Positions 49,101 through 60,550 of a DNA stretch of 64,000 bases are shown piece after piece. Source of the stretch: Haliclystus octoradiatus. Lineage: Eukaryota; Cnidaria; Staurozoa; Stauromedusae; Haliclystidae. The position numbers were made by a program, and so were the translations under genes. Every line of letters begins with the position of its first letter. Positions within the stretch are counted from its first letter, which is position 1. The stretch is from assembly GCA_916610825.1 (NCBI GenBank), contig OU744450.1:6654030-6718029 (forward strand), read 5' to 3'. The notes below the pieces were generated by a model. It saw nothing but the letters and a program-made list of their open reading frames with translations. It had not been told where the DNA came from and searched no databases.

Positions 49101-49117
49101 CCGGCGACCGCTGCGAG
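49083..49117 (+). repeat. 35-bp block shared with the 11.65-kb locus
   Basis: TTAAAGGGGCAAAATTGACC followed by GGCGACCGCTGCGAG at the downstream edge of the copia relic is nearly identical to the reverse complement of 11642-11676 (one A/G difference). At both sites the block begins with TTAA. Similarity ends after GCTGCGAG. Confidence 0.85.
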
Positions 49118-49535
49118 ATCAATTTGAATTTATGCTTAGCGTAATTCAACCGTCTCGCTTTGAAACTATTGTTATACGCAAGCCTAATTTGTAATAAATT
49201 CATGTCAACAATGAACATTGTGTTATAAACAATAAACATGCACGTGATCCTAAGTGCCTGGCGCCTGCGCGCATGGAATATTCCCACCCAGCGACCAGCA
49301 TTCCACGGCGCGACCAGCATTCCATCAGTCTCGTTCTATGGAACTCATGCCTCGTTCTTGCAATGGAAAAGACCCGCGAAACAGACTTGAATGACAAATA
49401 ATATTCAATCTATTTGATGTCACAACGTTGATATAAATATTGTGTTTCGATTCCTTTGATCTCAAACTGTAATTTTACGTCAGCATAAGCTCTAATCTTT
49501 CTGAAATTACTGTGTTTTTATATATTCTGTTCACC
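49118..49535. promoter_or_regulatory. Presumed promoter region of the HMG-zinc finger gene
   Basis: The 5' flank of the gene is locally GC- and CpG-richer (TGCCTGGCGCCTGCGCGCAT) and carries a near-tandem pair GCGACCAGCATTCCAC / GCGACCAGCATTCCAT at about 49301-49326. This suggests repeated regulatory sites, but no factor is named. The 5' leader probably starts in the AT-rich part after 49420. Confidence 0.35.
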
Positions 49536-52500
49536 ATGGATGATTTAAATGTAAGTGTTCCAAATCATTACCACGAAAACATGGACGATAATATGGACGA
49601 ATTTGATCTCTCGTTAGTTGAAGCTCTATCACAAATGGTAAGTTACCTTAAAGTTATAAGTAATTATAAGCTTTCTATTTCTATCCGGTTGGAAAATATG
49701 TTTCTGGTAATAATTTTGAAAGTATCCTAAGTAAACCTAGGCTGCTGCTATGTATTTGACCATTGGCTTGAGATAATAAATTCACACTGGAAGATAATAT
49801 TTCCGCGGTGGATATTGTTCCGGCTGCCGGAAAGCTGTCTTCAAAAGATAATGTTCCGTGCGTCCTTTGCGCATGCGTATGTAGACAGTAAACATTGCTG
49901 TGTCGATCGATCCAAAATTATATCGTAAAAAGTTTGTAAAAAAATTCACCTACACCGTAAATTGGATCGATTGTTTGGAATAAATATTAAGAAAAACGAT
50001 ATTCAGCATATCTATGCATTAATCATTTTATTCTGTGTTTGATTTATCGCAGCTTTTCAGCGATGCAACCCAGCGCAGCGTTTTTAATGTTTGAGTGTCG
50101 TGACATTTATTTGGCGCGCTTAAAAGGTTTTAGCGAATATTTATGCTGCCTAACAATATTTCAAAACATTTTTACTATGGTAATTTGTAATAATAAGGGA
50201 TAATTACTTATTACTCATTTTCTTTTCCTGTACTGATGCTATATGCGGCCTACCAATTCTGATTCTGTCGTATACCAAAAGTCAAAACCCCGAAACTCAA
50301 AACCAAAGCCGTGTTCGTTCGCTTTTTTTTATAAGTTTGGAAGAACGGTGGCATCCAGCATCGTGAATCCCTCATATAAAGTGTTTTCAACCTCTAGCAC
50401 TTTAAATTAAATTATTTTATATTCTATTATAAAACTGATAAACAGAATTGTTATTAACGTGGTCGAGGAACAGGACCGTCCATCGCCATTGCATCTTGAA
50501 TGAATGTGAGAGAAACGCAAACAGCACATTAAGCATGCGCAGAAGACGCACGGAACATTATCTCTAGCACTCAGGATTCCGGCTGCCGGAACATTATCCA
50601 CTTCGAATTTACAGTCACTGAGTGATAACATACTGCGCTGTCATTCGTGAATATATATACGTTTTGAAATAATTGTAGTGTCTTGGAACAGACCATCCAG
50701 GCTATAAAATTGTGTACAACTCCATGTGATACAGCATGGTGGATGCTTTGGTAGGGGCCAAACATAGAGATGAAATGGTGCATAAGAAATTAAAATGTCG
50801 AAGGTGCAGATATATGAGCATATATTGTTTGTGTCGTGTAGAAGTGCTTACTTATGTGCACAATGATTATTAATTTAAACCAGGGCAATGATATTATTAC
50901 TGAACCAGCCCATGACCAGCCTCAGCTTCATAGATGGCTCTGAATTCTCAGAGTCATACGAAATTGAGTTGGATAATTGTTTTATAATTAATCTCCTGAA
51001 TTATTCTAGAAGAGCTGCATTATGAGAAATATTAAGACTTCATTGCAAGAAGTTTGTTAAAATACGTGTTCACAGTTTAGAGACTTTAACATTATCGATT
51101 TCTAGATGAAAAATTCTCTGTATTTCATTGTCATCTTTGTGTTTTCACAACTTATTATTTAACAAAATTGAAAGGTCTGCTTCTGTTGATGTAGTAAGTC
51201 TAGTGTCTAGTAAATATTGATTTTGAAAAGTGAAACAGTATTTATATTTAATAATAATAAAACTATACACTTGAATGAAAACAACACTCAGTTAGTGGTA
51301 TTACTGTTGACCAGGTGTTTATAGAAATGCTTTTTGAATATTATTAATAAAAAAAAATTGATATATGAAAGGGCATCGAAATTACATTTTTCGCAATGAT
51401 CTTAATTCCAACCCATTCTCCGTCAAACAGACAAGAAATTTAATAATTAGGCATGTATATACTGTAGAAGCTTTATAATTACAAACGTAATATTTTGATC
51501 CAAAGGAATCTTCTAAGGACAATCATGATGCAGAAGAAGAGAAACAAGACAGTCAACGCGTATGTGGAAGACCACTATTTCAGTTGACTGGATATAATAT
51601 GTTTTTTAGTGCATCCATGGTAAGTTTAATAATCTCAATAATAAGTTAATAATCTTGTTTTATATTCATTATGATAATTTACTTTTCTGTTTCTTGTAAA
51701 TCTTGGTTGACATCAAGTGGAAAGACGAGAGATTATAATTGAATTAATTCAGTTGTAGGACCTATCAATATAGTTAGAGATGTCATGCTTTTATTGATAG
51801 CAAGGCTTAAATGATAGACTGTTATTCAATAGCGTTTACATAACTATCTGCATACCTGCTAGCAATTCCTCATACCCTTGACTTATAGAGAGCATAATTG
51901 AAAAGTAAAACATGTTATACTGTAGTAATATTTGAACTTGTGGATACATATTTTTTGTGTATAATCAAACCTGTTATAACGGTCTCCTCTATATAGCAGT
52001 CACCTGTCTGTAGTGGTCACTCTTGGTATGTCTAAAATAGTATTTTCTATTGATTCAACCCTGTATATAAAGGTCACCTGCATATAGTGGTCAATTATCT
52101 ACATCTCATAGCTGGCTGTTACATACAGGTTTCACTGTATTTAATTATTGCTTACTGTTTTACAGGAGAAAATAAAGCAACACAGACCTGGTATGCCATT
52201 TCAGTTTTACAGCAGAGTGCTAGCAAATTTATGGAGAGGAAGAGATGAGGAAACTAGAAATGTGAGAACATTTGTATGTGTACCTTATTAAGTAATAAAA
52301 AAAAGAATACCGTTTTACATGAAAAAACAAAGTGATGTTAAAAACCTGTAACACTGCATCTTTTTGTATAGTATCTATTTTCTTCGATATGCAGTGTCTG
52401 ACAAACGTTTTAGCTTTCTAGAATGAACCCTAGAAAATGTTCAAGTGAGGTTTCAGGTTTGGCAGATCAATAAAATAATTAACAATGTTGTTCTGACTTT

Positions 52501-53229
52501 GCTCCAGCCTTTCGGGATTTACGATCCCCACTTTTGTCGGACTTTTGTCATATTGAAAGGCCCATACAATTATGTGCACGCTAAATTTTACAGAAGTCAG
52601 CACAATATAGCACATCGCTCATAAATATTTTATGAACTGAACATTCTGACTTGTTCATGAACTATTTTTTTTATGAACCCTGACATATTGCCCCAATTAC
52701 GTCTGCAGAACACGATCGGTAGCACATTGAACCCTCAAGTTAAGAACTGTATTATATTAAATTGATGTTCAGGGTATATTTGTTTCCTCACTGACTTTAC
52801 TGAAGTGATTACAATGTCTAGATAATTTTTCTGTTCTAGGCATACCAACTGAAAGCAAACGATGGAAATCAAAAACGTGAAGAAGGCAAAATTTATAAGT
52901 GTGATACATGTTGTTGGCAGTTCAGTCGCCTAAAAGAACTGAAACGTCATGTACGTGACCACACACTGGCACACAAATGTCAACAGTGTGGAAAGACATT
53001 TCAATCAAGAAATGCCCTATTTTCACATAAGAAGGATATGCATACTGTGAAAAAATTAGCCTGCAAAGCTTGCAGTAGCAGTTTCTCAACTGCTGCAAGA
53101 TTAAAAGAACATGAAAAAATACGCAATAGCAAAATAATAGCATGTGATTTATGCAACAAAGCATTTTCAAGTAAATCTAATAGAAACAAACACCTGAAAA
53201 GAGTACACAATTCACAAGTGGATAAATAG
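49536..53229 (+). CDS. HMG-box plus C2H2 zinc-finger nuclear protein
   Basis: Four phase-0 exons at 49536-49637, 51506-51619, 52166-52261 and 52840-53229 give 233 residues. The ATG lies in CACCATGG. Residues 1-55 are acidic. An HMG box spans about 57-112 (RPLFQLTGYNMFF, HRPGMPFQFYSRVLANLW, RDEETRNAYQLKA) and is cut by two introns. Fingers follow: YKCDTCCWQF..H..H, HKCQQCGKTF..H..H, a third lacking its final histidine (LACKACSSSF), and IACDLCNKAF..H..H. HMG boxes bend DNA and C2H2 fingers read sequence, so a chromatin or transcription role is inferred. The exon-2 acceptor (CCAAAG) is the weakest border. A second GTAAGT donor after codon 5 could give a shorter form. I know no named family with this exact order. 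Confidence 0.85.
49808..50602. mobile_element. Inverted-repeat element in intron 1 of the HMG gene
   Basis: GTGGATATTGTTCCGGCTGC ... ATAATGTTCCGTGCGTC ... GCGCATGCG is matched inverted at 50532-50602. Arms are about 70 bp at roughly 85-90% by eye. The interior is noncoding. The CCGGCTGCCGGA core is itself palindromic. Superfamily not determined. Confidence 0.6.
51963..52137. mobile_element. Tigger/pogo-like MITE in intron 2 of the HMG gene
   Basis: It starts AATCAAACCTGTTATAACGG after TA and ends ACATACAGGTTTCACTG before TA, so the ends are inverse (CAAACCTG / CAGGTTTC). Length about 175 bp. Same family as the repeats at 73-185 and 56206-57125. Confidence 0.6.
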
Positions 53230-53318
53230 AAAACATCTTAATTTGCGTATTCTGGATATTGGAAGATTGCTTCTCAGTTAGAGAAAAGTTTGTTCATACA
53301 TGTTGTTCTTGAGTTTTT

Positions 53319-53707
53319 CTTTGGACCATCATTACCACTACAAAATGCATTCGAATGGCAATTTTGTGTCTCACTCTTCTAGACAATGCCAGTCAGTAAC
53401 ACGTCTATTCTCAATAAGAGAGTTTACACTGGAAAATTCTAAACTTTTTGTTTCTGTCTCAAAAAACAAACGGCTGAGCCAAATAACTATCTGCCCTCAG
53501 AATGATTGTTTTGCTTTATAGTCATTCTGGAAGTAGATTGTTATTTGGTTCAGTCGCTCTTTTCGGGGACAGAAACACAAATATTTAGGATTTTTCTAGG
53601 GTAAACTCTCTTATGGAGAATAAATGTGATGCTGATATAAAAAAAAATAGTGAGACGCAAGATGGTCACTTCGACTGCATTTTTGATGTGATAATGATGG
53701 CGCAAAG
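53319..53707. repeat. Foldback element just 3' of the HMG gene
   Basis: The arms at about 53319-53505 and 53530-53707 are inverse (AAGAGAGTTTACACTGGAAA / TTTTTCTAGGGTAAACTCTC; CCAAATAACTATCTGCC / inverse). The axis is near 53515. It is noncoding and 90 bp after the stop codon, so it may be transcribed in the 3' UTR. Confidence 0.7.
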
Positions 53708-54118
53708 AAAATACATTAGAGCAATATGCATGAATAGCAAATTTGAATTTGCACACACACACACACACAGACTTTGAATTAGTTCTCATCTATAATTAAA
53801 ACTCTAGAACTCTTTCAAGACAGCATGTTCTGATTTAATTGTCATGTATTGAATTGTTTCTTAAACAAGAAACTCTCCATTTGTTTGCCAAAGTCTGTTT
53901 TCTCTTTTGTGTAAAAGTTATTACTTTCTATCCAACTTTGAAGTGATATGATGGACTTGAAATACAACACATCTGATAAACAGAATGTGACATTAATTCT
54001 GCTTGGAATACGTTGATAAATTTTTTAATCAATTAAAATCGTATTAAATTGGCAATTGATTAAGCAACATATTATCGCATTTATCTTGTGTACTGAGTGT
54101 TTTTTCTTCCTCCAGATA
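53708..54118. other. Convergent spacer
   Basis: Lies between the plus-strand HMG gene and the minus-strand kelch terminal exon, so both genes end here. It has an AC microsatellite at about 53751-53769. No gene is seen. Confidence 0.4.
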
Positions 54119-54641
54119 TCAACGATCTATTGTAACTACACAGTTGCTATCCAGAGAAACACTCAAACGTGCAAATTCTTCTATTTCAAATGACGATGAA
54201 CTGGTTGTGAATCTAGGTACTTTCACAATAGTGCTAAAATTATTGGTTTGAGTACCAAAAATTAATAAGTCATTATCAAGCATTGCCATTGTTATTCCTT
54301 TTTTCATTTCACATTTCAAATTGCTCAGATCAATATTCAGTTTTTTTATCCATTTATGGTTTCGTGTATCAAACTCATACAATGGTTGTTTCGGATCAAG
54401 ATTCCACGCGTATATAGAATTTCCATGGCTAATAGCACTGACTGCAGTTGCTTTTAATTCTGAAGGTGTATGTATGTGTTCATAGCTTTGATATCGATCG
54501 AGCCTTGGATCGAATCGAATATTATCAAGACATCTTACTGTATTATCTAAAGAATAGTCACCAATGGACCAAAGACATCCATTGCAACACGTCAATCCCA
54601 TGGATCTCTTTCCAAGTTGGGGATATGATATCCAATGCCCC
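54119..54641 (-). CDS. Terminal kelch exon of a BTB-kelch gene
   Basis: The acceptor TTATTTTCAG is followed by about 173 codons and a TGA. Kelch signatures: HWISYPQLGKRSMGLTCCNG, CLWSIGDYS, DNIRFDPRLDRYQSYEHI, then AVSAISHGNSIYAWN and LYEFDTRNHKWIKKL. This covers the last two to three blades and a C-terminal tail. The exon starts in phase 2 and so cannot splice directly to the phase-1 kelch exon at 60550-60350; at least one exon between them is missing from view. It probably belongs to the duplicate of gene A whose BTB exon lies beyond 64 kb. Confidence 0.75.
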
Positions 54642-55434
54642 CTGAAAATAAAACAAAACCGCTAAATTTTATTACAATGTAGTCAGCTGCACCACCTCAG
54701 TGCCTAAAGGAGCATAAAAATAATATTTAGATCAAAACATAACGACAAATGCTAGCGCTAGAATTTAGGTGGAAAAGAAAAATAGGTTGTAAAAATCGTA
54801 ATGGAAATTGTTCCAAAATAATTTACGATTGATATTTGTCCAAGTGAATCTCGTTTAGAAAATTTATACGGTCCACCAAAGACGCAAACCATTTTTCAAA
54901 TGAGACCAATAGAAAAAGTTACACGACCTTGCAAAAATGTCTGAGTGAAAAACTTTATCCGATTGACAAAAGCGACAACACAATTAATGACACAGAACTA
55001 TGCACATTCTTAAAGGGTATATCTCGGTTTTCTTTAAACGGATTTGGATAGAACTTTTTTTTTCTATTGGTACGTGTAATTGTTGATTTTTTACTCAGCG
55101 CGATTTTTCCCCGTCAAATTGACCTCAAACATGGCATTTTGGAGATTTTCGTGTCCCATTTTCTGAAACCAAAAAAGGAACGATTTTATTTTTCATAAGA
55201 GAGTTGAACTGTGATTTTTTGCCAACATTCTACGTTTTAATTGCTACACGCAAAACGAATGTCAGAATTGTTTCACTTTTTTTCATTAAAAATTTAAGTG
55301 TTCATCATGATCCTGCCAGCTATCGTTCCTTTTTTGGTTTCAAAAGTGGGAAACGCGCGAATCTCCAAAATCGAATTTTCGAAGTAAAGACAGTTTTGAA
55401 GGCAGCCAAAGTAGTACAGTCATTATAAAAAATG
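54642..55434. other. Intron-like sequence
   Basis: No exon is recognised. Upstream (in minus-strand sense) of the terminal kelch exon. AT-rich with a few CpG words (TTTACTCAGCGCGATTTTTC). Confidence 0.4.
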
Positions 55435-56205
55435 ACCTCACACAAATTGCAACAGAACCATTTTTCATCAATTCTAGGGTCAAATTTTATGCTTAACAAC
55501 ATATCCAAAATGTTCCGAAATCGGAGTAGGCAAAATGCCTTAATTTCGCAATTTGATTTATGGCATTCGAAGTAGAAACATGAAAGCGAGGCTGTCCTTT
55601 TTTAGTGTAATCATGTGATTTAATTTGAGAGGAAAATATCAGGAATAGTAGCCTTGCATCATTTAGCACATATAATTTGCTTAAAATTTCTTTACTGTCA
55701 CTATGTATCAAATTACCAAAACGAGGCTATGTATGAAAATTAAACAAATCGACATAGACAAACTAGAAAAACATATACACAGTAAGTGAAAAATGTTATT
55801 CAATATATTTTAACATTCCACTAGCAGTATAGATCATGTAAATACTTTATTTATCTTATTTAGAAAATACAATTAGGTAATATAGATTGTTCACAATGAA
55901 CAATTTTAGGCAAATGCATGGGGATATCATAGTCGCAATTATTTTTGACGGAAATTGACCATTACGATTTGATGATAGGCCTGAAGAAAAACAGCAGAAA
56001 ATGATATCCAATAGAAATGTTGAATTAAATTAAACTAACGAACTAATACCTTTTACTTCTTGACAGGAAGTCAATTAACTTTGTATATAGACTACAGTTA
56101 TCCAGTCGTTTATGTTACTAATTTAACCATGGAATGAAAATTGAACATGGAACTTCACCTAAAGGTTATGACCAAACTGTTGACTATACCCTATACACAT
56201 ATACA

Positions 56206-57125
56206 ATCAAACCTGCTATAACAGCCATCTCTATACAGCGACCACCTGTCTAATGTGGTCACTCTTGCAATGTCTTGAAATAGTATTTTCTATTAAATCA
56301 AAGATTGATGAGCTTGGCTGTAGTTTTGGTGATTTCCTCTTTTTCAGTCCTTGGTTTCTCTGAGCAGACAAAGGAAGCTCGCATGGAGAAAATGGTCCAT
56401 AGTCAATGAACTCGTATGAATAGTCCATGAACAGTTCATGAACATTGTTATTGAATGCTCCCGAGTTTTCATTTATTATAAATTATACACTTTGTAAATT
56501 AATTCAGCAGTTCATGAACTGCTTATAAACTGTTCATGAAACTTTGCCATTTAACATTTATGAACTATTTTTCCACGGAAGATTTTTATACAACAGATTT
56601 GATACATCCCCTGCAAAATGTTCAGGAGTTCAGAAGTTCAGAACAATTCATGAACTATTCAAAAACAGCTCATGAACCTTCACGGACAGTTCATAAACAA
56701 TCCATGAAAACATTGGGCCATTTAACGTTCATGAACTGTTCATGGACTGTTCATTAACTCCTGGACTGTTTTTCGCAGGGATATTGTGAAGAGCTGCCAA
56801 ACACATATTGTGAACCCTACAGTTTTACTCACTTGTATTCGAAGTTTCAAAAATATGTTAATCATTATTGATTAAAACGAATGGAGAGCTAATGGTCGGG
56901 GAATTTGCAAATTTCAAAAGTGGCACAAATTATTTGCTTTATACAAGTTTCCTTTATCTGCTAAGACGAACCAAGAACTAGAAAAAGAGTAACTCACTAA
57001 AACTGCAGCCAAGCTCATCAATCTTCGATTCAATAGAAAATACTATTTCAGAACATTGCAAGAGTGACAACTTCAGACAGGTGGTCGCTGTATAGAGACG
57101 GCTGTTATAACAGGTCAGATTGTAT
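56206..57125. mobile_element. Tigger/pogo-like element inside the inverted repeat
   Basis: The outward ends ACAATCAAACCTGCTATAAC (left) and inverse GTTATAACAGGTCAGATTGT (right) define an element of about 920 bp with long terminal inverted repeats that form the inner part of the larger arms. Its interior holds a GTTCATGAAC element. No transposase is seen. Confidence 0.55.
56609..56780. mobile_element. GTTCATGAAC element with full inverted ends
   Basis: Starts CCCTGCAAAATGTTCAGGAG and ends with the inverse-like CTCCTGGACTGTTTTTCGCAGGG. Inside are ACGTTCATGAACTGTTCATG blocks. A second decayed copy lies at about 56410-56580. This is the spacer of the 2.5-kb inverted repeat. Confidence 0.6.
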
Positions 57126-57895
57126 ATGTGTATAGTATATAGTTAACATTTTGGGCATAACCTTTAGATGAAGTTCCAGTGTTCAATTTTCATTTCATGG
57201 TTAAATTAGTAACATGAACGAGTGGGTAACTGTAGTCTATATACGAAGTTGCATTGATTTCCTGTCAATGATTAATGAAGGTATTAGTTCTTTAGTTTAA
57301 TTTAATTTGACGTTTCTATTGGATATCTTATTCTGCTTTTTTTCTGCATGCCTATCATCAAATCGTAATAGTCAATTCCTCTCAAAAATAATTGCGACCA
57401 TGAACATTCCTAGGCATTTGCCTGAAATTGTTCGTTGTGAACAATGTATATTACCTAGTTGTATTTTCTAAATAAGATAAATTAAGTATTTACATGATCT
57501 ATCTTGCTAGTGGAATGTTAAAATATAATGAATAACATTTTTCACTTACTGTATATATCTTTATCTAGTTTTCCTATGTCGATTTGTTTAATCTTCATAC
57601 ATAGCCTCGTTTTGATAATTTGATACATAGTGACAGTAAAGAAATTTTAAGCACATTTTATGAGCTAAATGATGCAGGGCTATAATGTCTGATGGTATTC
57701 CTTCAAATTAAATCACATGATTGCACTGAAACTGGACAGCCTCGCTTTCATGTTTCTACTGGAATTGCCATTAATCAAATTGCGAAATTAAGGCATTTTG
57801 CCTACTTCGATTTCGGAACATTTTGAATATGTTGTTAAGCATAAAATTTGATCCTAGAATTGATAAAAAATGCTTCTGTTGCAATTTGTGTGAGG

Positions 57896-58237
57896 TTAAG
57901 GCTTATATTGGCTTAAAATGACTGTACTATGAGGGCTTACAGGACTCTAATGGCAATTGTTTATACTTTTAGTTTTCATAATCCCCAATAGCCTACTTTG
58001 TTATCAAGTCATCGTTGGCCGAAGAGATTCTGTGTCACTGTATTTCTGTGCCATGATAGCTTGATCTGTTATGAAAGGATTTACTGTGTCACCGTTTTAT
58101 GTCAGCAGTTCTGTTCTGTTATCCACACTGCACACACAGAGATTTGACCCATAACAAATACACAAATTCAGAGAATTAGTGTGGTACTTTTCAGTCGTCA
58201 AGCAGTTGTAAGTTGTACAAATCATTATTATAAGACG
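57896..58237. other. No gene seen
   Basis: Short unrecognised stretch between the inverted repeat and the diverged repeat copy that follows. Confidence 0.35.
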
Positions 58238-58804
58238 TAGGTGTATGGTGACCATTATAGACATGTGTCCTCTCTGTGAGAAGCTGGCTTAAGTTAATAA
58301 AATATTAGAGTTTGGGTATCTCATTTATGTAATTTACTGTATCAAATTTCAGAATCACCTGTTGTTATTACCACTCAATGACTCATGCTGCGATTCACTC
58401 AACCGATACAGCAATAATATTTACATACCAATGCCTTTCACTGTGAAAACAAGTTCATTAACTGCTTACCTAACATACAATCCAAATTTATTTAATTTGA
58501 ACTATGTAGTCAACATAAAATTTACTTATAGATAACCTATATTTATTTGATTTGAAATATGTAATACAATAGGGTATCAATTTTCTCCTTTTCTCTATGC
58601 TTTACATGTACGTAAGGATTAATTATCAAAACTGAAATTAGTTATCAGTGTTGTTCTGCATTTTTAATTCCTTCTCATGACTATTTTGTTTCATTGACAT
58701 TCTCTTTGACAAGATTTACTGCAGGTTACTAACGGGAGCGAAGCGACCTCTTTGAGGAAGCCGAAGGCTGACTGGCCCCGGGCGCAGGCCGCAAGCCGAA
58801 GGCT
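58238..58804 (+). repeat. Diverged third copy of the direct repeat's left part
   Basis: GGTGTATGGTGACCATTATA to the GC-rich CCGAAGGCTT block parallels 7658-8018 (GGTGAATGGTGAGCACTATA ... CCGAAGGACT), with many substitutions and an extra segment of about 180 bp near 58290-58500. It shows that this end is an interspersed repeat older than the 4.35-kb duplication. Confidence 0.7.
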
Positions 58805-58810
58805 TGTATA

Positions 58811-59504
58811 TTATATTTTAGATAAATTATATTTTCGCAGATGTTGAAGGATATCTTGTGTAATAAGTTTTTCCATAACTTTACATGCAATAAATATTAA
58901 TGAGATAGGTCTATAGTTTTCTTTCATACTTGATGGTCCTCTTTTATATATAGGTGAAACAATAGCAGATTTCCAAATGTATGGTAATTCTGCTGTCAAA
59001 AGCGACAACTCGAAAAGTAAACTAAAAGGGTGAGAAATTTCATCAGCAATTAACTTTAGAAACAAAGCAGAATATCCATCGGTCACCGTGACCGTGATGT
59101 CTTTGAAGGAAGTTTTTTCAATACTTTAGCAACTTTTTGATACGAAAATTCAACAAAGCTTATTGATTTGTTTTCACGAACACGTCTTGCAATAGGAGGA
59201 CTAATACCATCATCATTTGTAAATACACTAGCAAAATCGTCGTTCATTAAATTTGCTTTGTCATGATCCTCAGTTCCATGAGATCCATTAGATGCTAACA
59301 AAGATGGAATAGATTGTTTTGATTTGAGTTGATTTTGACATATGAATAAAACTTTTGTAATGAAGGATCATCAAGTAGGTCTTTCTCAGATTGTATTTTA
59401 CTTTCTTTTACTGCTTTTTCGTAGTCGGAGGCATTTACTTTGTAAGATTCACTTGACGAGATATGTAGCGGGTGGAATGAGTCGATGACTATTAAATACC
59501 ACAC
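58811..59504 (-). mobile_element. LINE reverse-transcriptase fragment
   Basis: From high to low coordinates: a pre-RT segment (KANLMNDDFASVFTNDDG), then the RT N-terminus (DGYSALFLKLIADEISHPFS, LPYIWKSAIVSPIYKRGPSS, KENYRPISLIFIACKVMEKL). A frameshift near 59.09 kb and another near 59.30 kb separate the frames. The fragment stops just before RT block A at the junction with the GC-rich module. Jockey/CR1-like. 3'-truncated, so probably cut by a later rearrangement. Confidence 0.75.
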
Positions 59505-60349
59505 GCGTACATAGACGTTGATTAGATATATATTTGATGTAATAGTTGTAGCTGGCCACCAACAGGGAGAGGATGAATGAAGGGTTAATATGACCGTTGA
59601 TAAACAGAGCCTCTATGAAGGTGGACCAGCTTTGCTGATGTAGGTGCTGTCGCCACGAAGGGCAGACGTGAAGAGGGTTGATATATTACATACAGTGATT
59701 TACATTACAAGGTATACATGATTACAAACGGAAGCTTTACATTTAACAAAGGAATATGATAAACAATAGGCACAAAACAATCCACTACAGATACCATTTT
59801 TCGTTAACCATCAATATATGAGATAGGTGAATGGTGAGCACTATAGACAAGTGTTCTCTCTGTGAGATTCATTCGAAACTATGTAGTCAACATACTATTT
59901 CTACTTAAATTACATATCCCATATTCATTTAATTTGAAATATGAGTATCAACCCCAATCTGACTATACACTTTACAAGTATTTAAGGATTATTTATCAAA
60001 ACTGAAATGCAATATCTGTGTTGGTCTGCATATTTAATTCCTTTTCATGACTCTTTTTCTTTTATTGACGTTCCTTTTGACAACTTTTACTGCACGCTAC
60101 TAAAGGGAGCGAAGCGACCTCCTCTTTGAGGAAGCAGAAGGTTGACTGGCCCCGGGCGGAGGCCGCAAGCCGAAGGACTATTAACTATAAAAAGAGTAGT
60201 TTTGGAACCTTAAAAGCTCTAAAAAAATATGATATTGTTAATCTAGAGTATAAAACACGAAAAATAGAACAAGCAATAGTGTAAAAAATGTTGCATATAT
60301 TTTTAACAATGAGACTCCGCGAACATTGAATCGAAACTCATGTACTTAC

Positions 60350-60550
60350 CCCCACAAACATAAATCATCTTCTTGTAGGAACACGCCACAGGTTTTCCGT
60401 CATTTCTCTTTGTCATTGTACCACATTTTTCCCATTTGTCAGCACTTGAAACATAACTGTGAACGAAATTGGAACTAAGGATTGCTGAGTTCTTGGTTAT
60501 CCGATAGCCTCCCATAGCATAAACTTGTGGTGAAAGGCAATCATTATTTT
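60350..60550 (-). CDS. Kelch-repeat exon, duplicated copy
   Basis: Same exon as 8388-8188, with the same acceptor TTGCAG, donor GG|GTAAGT and phase 1-1. It encodes KRNDGKPVA where the other copy has KRNDRKPVA, and everything else is identical. Splice signals are intact. Downstream in transcription, the terminal kelch exon at 54641 is on the same strand but out of phase, so an intermediate exon is required. Its upstream BTB exon should lie about 27 kb further right, outside the window. Confidence 0.72.

Larger units (their letters stand above)
55435..57895. repeat. 2.5-kb inverted repeat
   Basis: Arms 55435-56385 and 56945-57895 pair with positions summing to about 113,330. Shared blocks include CCTCACACAAATTGCAACAG / inverse and GGACAGCCTCGCTTTCATGT / inverse. 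The arms have clearly diverged, with many substitutions and small indels, so this is older than the giant palindrome. The left arm keeps a 72-codon open frame on the minus strand (QPRFHVSTSNAINQIAKLRH) and a kelch-like IKFDPRIDEKWF. Both are broken or altered in the right arm. Confidence 0.8.

Noticed and set aside
54641-60350. Direct splice from the kelch exon at 60350 to the terminal exon at 54641
   Set aside because: Phases do not match (1 versus 2), so the join would shift the frame. At least one exon is missing.
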